DNA of 10,518 nucleotides from the NCBI GenBank assembly GCA_900542795.1, contig UQPD01000090.1:1-10518 (forward strand), read 5' to 3'. Positions within the stretch are counted from its first letter, which is position 1. Each line of letters opens with the position of its first letter. The position numbers were made by a program, and so were the translations under genes. Below are positions 7,434-10,518 of this stretch, one piece after another. Source of the DNA: an uncultured Prevotella sp. (lineage in GTDB: Bacteria; Bacteroidota; Bacteroidia; Bacteroidales; Bacteroidaceae). Under the pieces are notes generated by a model. The model worked only from the letters and a program-made list of their open reading frames with translations. It did not search any database and was not told the origin of the DNA.

Positions 7434-7441
7434 TACCTTTG
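7434..7441 (+). promoter_or_regulatory. Putative -7 promoter box for the DUF4301 gene
   Basis: TACCTTTG matches the Bacteroidota -7 consensus TAnnTTTG and lies 36 bases before the ATG at 7478, a typical leader length. A TTTG at 7398-7401 is too far upstream (32-base spacer) to be its -33 element. Confidence 0.45.
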
Positions 7442-7477
7442 TCCTACTGATTACAGACAAATTATCCTCATTCAGCC

Positions 7478-9001
7478 ATGATTACAGAAAAAGACAAGGC
7501 TTTGCTGTGCCAAAAGGGCATTAGCGAAGAAAAACTCAATGAACAGTTGGCATGCTTTGCTAAGGGATTTCCCTTCCTTAAGCTCTCAGCAGCTGCAAGC
7601 ATCGAAAAGGGTATTCTCAGTCCTAACGATGAGGAAGTAAATAACTATCTCAACGCGTGGGAAACTTATACTGCCGACACAGCGCACACCATTGTGAAGT
7701 TTGTACCTGCATCGGGGGCTGCAAGTCGCATGTTCAAAAACATGTTTGCCTTTGCCGATGCTGACTATGATGTGCCTACCACCGATTTTGAGAAAAAATT
7801 CTTTGAGCGCATTCACGATGCTGCCTTCTATGCTGACCTCGATGCGGCTTGCCTACGTTTGCATGGCAAAGGCATCGACGCCTTGATGGCAGATGGCAAA
7901 TATAAGGCTGTGGTTAATGCCATGCTCGGCAAAGAGGGTTTAAACTATGGTGCGTTGCCTAAAGGTTTGCTCAAGTTCCACCGTTACGAAAACGGATCGC
8001 GCACACCGCTCGAAGAACACTTGGTGGAGGGTGCGCTTTATGCGCGCGAAAAGGATGGTACGGTAAACGTACACTTCACCGTTTCGCCCGAACACCGTGC
8101 GCTCTTTGAGGCTTTGGTGGCAAAGGTTGTGCCTCAATACGAAGCACACTTTGGCGTGACTTATCACGTGAGCTTCTCAGAACAGAAACCCAGCACCGAC
8201 ACCGTTGCTGCGAATCCTGACAATACTCCCTTCCGAACCAAAGAGGGTGCACTGCTCTTCCGTCCGGGTGGACATGGGGCTCTTATTGAAAACCTCAACG
8301 ACATTGATGCCGATGTGGTATTTATTAAGAATATTGACAACGTGGTGCCCGACCGCTTGAAGGAAGACACTGTGAAGTATAAAAAATTGCTTGCGGGTGT
8401 GCTCGTGACGTTGCAAGCCCAAGCCTTTGCTTACTTGCGCAAACTCGAAAGCGGTAAATACACAATGGACGAACTGCGCGAGATGTTGCAGTTTGTGCAG
8501 AAGAAGCTCTTTACTAAAAATCCTGAGACGAAGATGCTCGAGGATACGGAGTTGGCTATTTATTTGCAACAAAAGCTCAATCGTCCCATGCGCGTATGTG
8601 GTATGGTACGCAATGTGGGCGAACCTGGCGGTGGTCCGTTCTTGGCATATAATCCAGATGGTACCATCTCTTTGCAAATTTTAGAGAGTTCACAAATCGA
8701 CATGGATGATCCCGAAAAGAAAGCTATGTTTGAGAAGGGAACTCACTTCAATCCTGTGGACTTGGTATGCGCCATCAAGAACTACAAGGGCGAAGCCTTT
8801 GATTTGCCCAAATATGTTGATCCGCAAACAGGTTTTATCTCGCACAAGAGCAAAGATGGTAAAGAACTTAAGGCTCTTGAATTGCCAGGTCTTTGGAATG
8901 GTGCCATGAGCAACTGGAACACGGTGTTTGTTGAGGTGCCTCTCAGCACATTCAATCCTGTAAAGACGGTAAACGACCTTTACAGAGAACAACACCAATA
9001 A
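7478..9001 (+). CDS. DUF4301 family protein, possible nucleotidyltransferase-like fold
   Basis: This 507-residue cytoplasmic protein has no signal peptide or membrane segment. The length and blocks fit DUF4301, a family found mainly in Bacteroidota. Three blocks resemble sugar-nucleotide pyrophosphorylases of the GT-A/UDPGP type. KFVPASGAASRMFK (74-87) stands in for the nucleotide-binding G-x-G-(T/S)-R-(M/L) loop. LPKGLLKFH (160-168) resembles the following P-K-G segment. PGGHGALIENLNDI...VVFIKNIDNVV (263-290) resembles the P-x-GHG...F-x-x-N-x-DN block that binds sugar and metal. A glycine-rich GEPGGGPFL (386-394) is another likely family hallmark. From this I infer a phosphosugar or nucleotide transferase-like enzyme, substrate unknown. 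The start at 7478 sits well after a -7 box. The gene stands alone, followed 142 bases later by the chr pair. Confidence 0.8.
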   Translation: MITEKDKALLCQKGISEEKLNEQLACFAKGFPFLKLSAAASIEKGILSPNDEEVNNYLNAWETYTADTAHTIVKFVPASGAASRMFKNMFAFADADYDVPTTDFEKKFFERIHDAAFYADLDAACLRLHGKGIDALMADGKYKAVVNAMLGKEGLNYGALPKGLLKFHRYENGSRTPLEEHLVEGALYAREKDGTVNVHFTVSPEHRALFEALVAKVVPQYEAHFGVTYHVSFSEQKPSTDTVAANPDNTPFRTKEGALLFRPGGHGALIENLNDIDADVVFIKNIDNVVPDRLKEDTVKYKKLLAGVLVTLQAQAFAYLRKLESGKYTMDELREMLQFVQKKLFTKNPETKMLEDTELAIYLQQKLNRPMRVCGMVRNVGEPGGGPFLAYNPDGTISLQILESSQIDMDDPEKKAMFEKGTHFNPVDLVCAIKNYKGEAFDLPKYVDPQTGFISHKSKDGKELKALELPGLWNGAMSNWNTVFVEVPLSTFNPVKTVNDLYREQHQ

Positions 9002-9024
9002 GTAGGTGCCCTAACAAGTAGGTG
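9000..9024 (+). repeat. Two direct copies of AAGTAGGTG just after the DUF4301 gene
   Basis: AAGTAGGTG occurs at 9000-9008, overlapping the stop codon, and again at 9016-9024, a 16-base period. The second copy runs into TTTTTTAA, which is mirrored by TTAAAAAA at 9041-9048, an AT-only palindrome that is weak as RNA. The purpose is unknown; it may be a local tandem duplication. Confidence 0.4.
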
Positions 9025-9068
9025 TTTTTTAAAATGCCTATTAAAAAAATATGTAACACGCATACTTT

Positions 9069-9104
9069 CACCCCTGCCCTCCATCCCCATGAGGTGCAGG
9101 GGTG
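9069..9104 (+). terminator. Strong GC-rich hairpin upstream of the chr pair
   Basis: CACCCCTGC (9069-9077) pairs with GCAGGGGTG (9096-9104), and CCTC (9078-9081) with GAGG (9091-9094), leaving one bulged T and a nine-base loop. It probably terminates DUF4301 transcription, although no U-run follows. The alternative is a 5' leader structure of the chr mRNA. It argues against starting the first chr gene at the GTG at 9102, which would fall in the stem. Confidence 0.5.
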
Positions 9105-9130
9105 GAATATGCTATTCTATCTCCATACAC

Positions 9131-9143
9131 ATATATATATATA
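9131..9143 (+). repeat. Alternating AT tract abutting the start codon
   Basis: ATATATATATATA fills the 13 bases directly before the ATG of the first chr gene, so no Shine-Dalgarno site is possible there. A dinucleotide run this short may be chance, but an unstructured AT-rich leader is a common initiation context in this phylum. Confidence 0.5.
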
Positions 9144-9692
9144 ATGCCACAAACATTATTCACACTGTTCATGACCTTTTTGCAAGCTGGTGGACTTACC
9201 ATTGGCGATGGATATGCTTGCATCACTCCCTTAAAAAAGGCTCTTGTAAATAAAAATGGTTGGATGACCGATGAGGAGTTCGCTCAACACTTAACCGTGG
9301 TGCAAGCTATGCCGGGTATATTCAATGTGAACATTGCCACCTACATGGGACGCCAAATCAAGGGGTGGCAAGGTAGTGCGGTGTGTTTGCTCGGCATGTT
9401 GTTGCCTCCATTGGCAATATTCTGTTTGTTTGCTACGTTCTACAACGACTTTTGCCAATTACCTGCCATTCGTGCTTTTTTGCGTGGGGTGCGTCCTGCC
9501 ATTATTGCTTTGGTAGCACTGCCTTGCATTCAGCTTTGGCGTAGCTCGAACGTGTCACTCAGCACCGTGTGGATTCCTATTGGTGCTGCCATTGCCATTG
9601 GGTTGTTGGGTATATCGCCAAGTTACATTATTTTAGGACTGACGGTGCTCGCTGCTATTTATGCCCTGTTCGTTTATTCTAACAACGACTAA
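9144..9692 (+). CDS. ChrA-family (CHR) transporter half, first of a pair
   Basis: This is a short-chain CHR membrane protein of 182 residues if started at ATG 9144. An upstream in-frame GTG at 9102 would add 14 residues but lies in a hairpin, so I prefer 9144. The N-terminal family motif reads FLQAGGLTIGDGYACITPL, like the usual F-x-x-FGGGYA with one glycine replaced by Asp. It is followed by NGWMTDEEFAQHLTVVQAMPG and NVNIATYMG, matching the conserved Q-x-x-PG...N-x-A-T-x-x-G segment. Four or so hydrophobic helices follow. CHR proteins export chromate or related oxyanions, but many homologues have no proven substrate. Short forms occur as adjacent pairs that together equal one full-length two-domain ChrA. 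The partner here is at 9807-10376. An alternating AT tract lies directly before the start. Confidence 0.85.
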   Translation: MPQTLFTLFMTFLQAGGLTIGDGYACITPLKKALVNKNGWMTDEEFAQHLTVVQAMPGIFNVNIATYMGRQIKGWQGSAVCLLGMLLPPLAIFCLFATFYNDFCQLPAIRAFLRGVRPAIIALVALPCIQLWRSSNVSLSTVWIPIGAAIAIGLLGISPSYIILGLTVLAAIYALFVYSNND

Positions 9693-9704
9693 GTTTTTCA
9701 AAAA

Positions 9705-9769
9705 TGAAGTCGTCTAAACTTTTATGAAGTTCAAATCTAATCTTCGTCAGAAAAGTTTAGACGACTTCA
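9705..9769. repeat. Perfect 19-bp inverted repeat between the two chr genes
   Basis: Arms TGAAGTCGTCTAAACTTTT (9705-9723) and AAAAGTTTAGACGACTTCA (9751-9769) are exact inverse complements. They enclose a 27-base loop in which GAAG (9726-9729) can pair with CTTC (9742-9745) and extend the stem. The outer end is GC-richer than the inner end and no T-run follows, so this is not a textbook intrinsic terminator. It could be an intercistronic hairpin that sets the ratio of the two subunits, or a small inserted palindromic repeat. Confidence 0.65.
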
Positions 9770-9806
9770 ATATCGCCCCAATTCTTTTTCCATATATTCT
9801 GGTTCT

Positions 9807-10376
9807 ATGTTGTTTCTCTTTTTTCTTCTCAGTTTTCTTCAAGTAGGTTTTTTGGGCATTGGTGGTAATGTCAGTGCACAGGCGTTGCTCGAGCACGAAG
9901 TAATTACACTTCACCATTGGCTCACTCCAGGTCAGATGGCAGACTTAATGGCATTTTGTAGGGTACTACCTGGTGGAACAGGAGTTAACACGGCAACACT
10001 TGCAAGTGCGCTTGCTGCTTCGTCGCAATTTGGTTTTTGGGGAACACTCTCAGCCAGTGTTGTGTCGCTAATAGGTTTGGCAATACCTTCTACCATTTGG
10101 ACAGCCTTTTACACAACCTTGCAACAGAAGGAAGAGTATAAGCGTTTTTTTGACTGTGCCATGGTCGTGCTCCGTCCTTTAGTTCCAGGTTTAATTGCCG
10201 CCGCAGCCATCTTGCTTATTCGTACCGATACCTTTGGTTCGCCTTCTATGGATATGTGGGAAGTAGGCATCAGTGCATTTCTTTTCATCGCCACGCTTAT
10301 TGGGGTAGGTTATTACCGCATCAACTCCTTATTTATGATTATTCTTTGCGGACTCGCTGGTTGTTTACTGCTTTAA
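9807..10376 (+). CDS. ChrA-family (CHR) transporter half, second of a pair
   Basis: This 189-residue membrane protein of the CHR family begins MLFLFFLLSFLQVGFLGIGG. The conserved segments are F-L-Q-V-G-F-L-G-I-GG (10-20), H-x-W-L-T-P-x-Q-x-x-D (about 37-47) and the RVLPGGTGVNTATLAS block (about 52-67), which is the PG...N-T-A-T hallmark. Hydrophobic helices follow, interrupted by a QQKEEYKRF loop (about 106-114). It is the complementary half to the protein at 9144-9692 and presumably forms a heterodimer with it in the inner membrane. The gap of 114 bases, filled by a large palindrome, is longer than usual for such pairs. The substrate (chromate or another anion) is not shown by sequence. Confidence 0.85.
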   Translation: MLFLFFLLSFLQVGFLGIGGNVSAQALLEHEVITLHHWLTPGQMADLMAFCRVLPGGTGVNTATLASALAASSQFGFWGTLSASVVSLIGLAIPSTIWTAFYTTLQQKEEYKRFFDCAMVVLRPLVPGLIAAAAILLIRTDTFGSPSMDMWEVGISAFLFIATLIGVGYYRINSLFMIILCGLAGCLLL

Positions 10377-10413
10377 TGGTTTCAAAATCGATATTTTTCT
10401 GCATAGTTTTGTC

Positions 10414-10434
10414 GCCGATAATGCACGGGCTGAA
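10414..10434 (+). repeat. 21-bp direct repeat, copy 1 (with overlapping hairpins)
   Basis: The 21-mer GCCGATAATGCACGGGCTGAA recurs exactly at 10485-10505. Around this copy two competing hairpins can form: GATAAT (10417-10422) with ATTATC (10434-10439), and TGCACG (10422-10427) with CGTGCA (10439-10444). It lies 37 bases after the stop of the second chr gene in a non-coding stretch. Confidence 0.65.
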
Positions 10435-10453
10435 TTATCGTGCAAACCGAATA

Positions 10454-10474
10454 CAATCAAGTTTGCTTGAATTG
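10454..10474. repeat. Hairpin between the two 21-bp repeats
   Basis: CAATCAAG (10454-10461) pairs with CTTGAATTG (10466-10474) around a TTTG loop, with one bulged A. It sits between the two direct repeats and may be part of the same element or serve as a weak terminator of the chr pair. Confidence 0.45.
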
Positions 10475-10484
10475 TTGAGGTGCA

Positions 10485-10505
10485 GCCGATAATGCACGGG
10501 CTGAA
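10485..10505 (+). repeat. 21-bp direct repeat, copy 2, entering an edge-truncated element
   Basis: This is the exact second copy of the 21-mer at 10414-10434. Here it runs into GGGCTGAAAGCCC (10498-10510), a compact GGGCT/AGCCC hairpin, then AATAGCAC at the window edge. From memory this wording resembles the start of a widespread Bacteroidota intergenic repeat. The rest of the element would lie beyond the window. Confidence 0.6.
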
Positions 10506-10518
10506 AGCCCAATAGCAC

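Noticed and set aside
8177..8677. Minus-strand open frame of 166 codons inside the DUF4301 gene
   Set aside because: It lies wholly antisense to a gene with clear family motifs and shows no recognisable domain; it is a shadow of codon bias on the other strand.
9144..10376. A single ChrA gene broken by a frameshift
   Set aside because: Each half has its own start, complete family motifs at its own N-terminus and normal short-chain length. They are a natural pair of two genes, not a broken one.

Overview
The window looks like chromosomal DNA from a Bacteroidota member, most likely a Prevotella-type organism. This rests on the gene content: a macroglobulin-like MG2 surface protein with the Bacteroidota-type conserved C-terminus, a DUF4301 protein, an AraC-type regulator with a membrane N-terminus, and a DUF3298 exported protein. 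The leader regions also carry TAnnTTTG motifs, the -7 promoter element of this phylum. There are no rRNA or tRNA genes, no CRISPR array and no intact insertion sequence.

Layout. Positions 1-366 are a decayed intergenic zone. It holds two copies of a short hairpin-forming repeat and, on the minus strand, a 58-codon remnant of a HigA/XRE-type antitoxin whose reading frame stops inside one repeat copy. Positions 367-5065 carry two minus-strand genes: a cytoplasmic S9 prolyl-oligopeptidase-family serine peptidase followed by a secreted 924-residue MG2-domain protein. A perfect 12-bp palindrome lies between them. A short divergent promoter region (5066-5143) separates the peptidase from a plus-strand gene for a seven-helix membrane protein fused to an AraC-type DNA-binding domain (5144-6268). 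That gene converges on a minus-strand DUF3298 exported protein (6396-7247), with a strong bidirectional terminator-like hairpin between them. A second divergent intergenic region leads to a DUF4301 protein (7478-9001). Its motifs resemble UDP-sugar pyrophosphorylases of the GT-A fold.

Positions 9144-10376 hold two short ChrA-family (CHR) membrane proteins. They presumably act as a pair that together equals one full-length chromate-type transporter. A perfect 19-bp inverted repeat separates them, which is unusual for such a pair. The window ends in a repeat zone (10414-10518) with two exact 21-bp direct repeats and several hairpins. From memory, the material at both edges resembles the intergenic hairpin repeats common in Bacteroidota.

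No single pathway links the genes. The peptidase and the MG2 protein may be co-transcribed, the two ChrA halves almost certainly work together, and the rest look like independent transcription units. I see no convincing new multi-gene system. The points most worth a second look are the antitoxin remnant broken at a repeat, the pyrophosphorylase-like signature in DUF4301, the palindrome inside the chr pair and the related repeats at the window edges.
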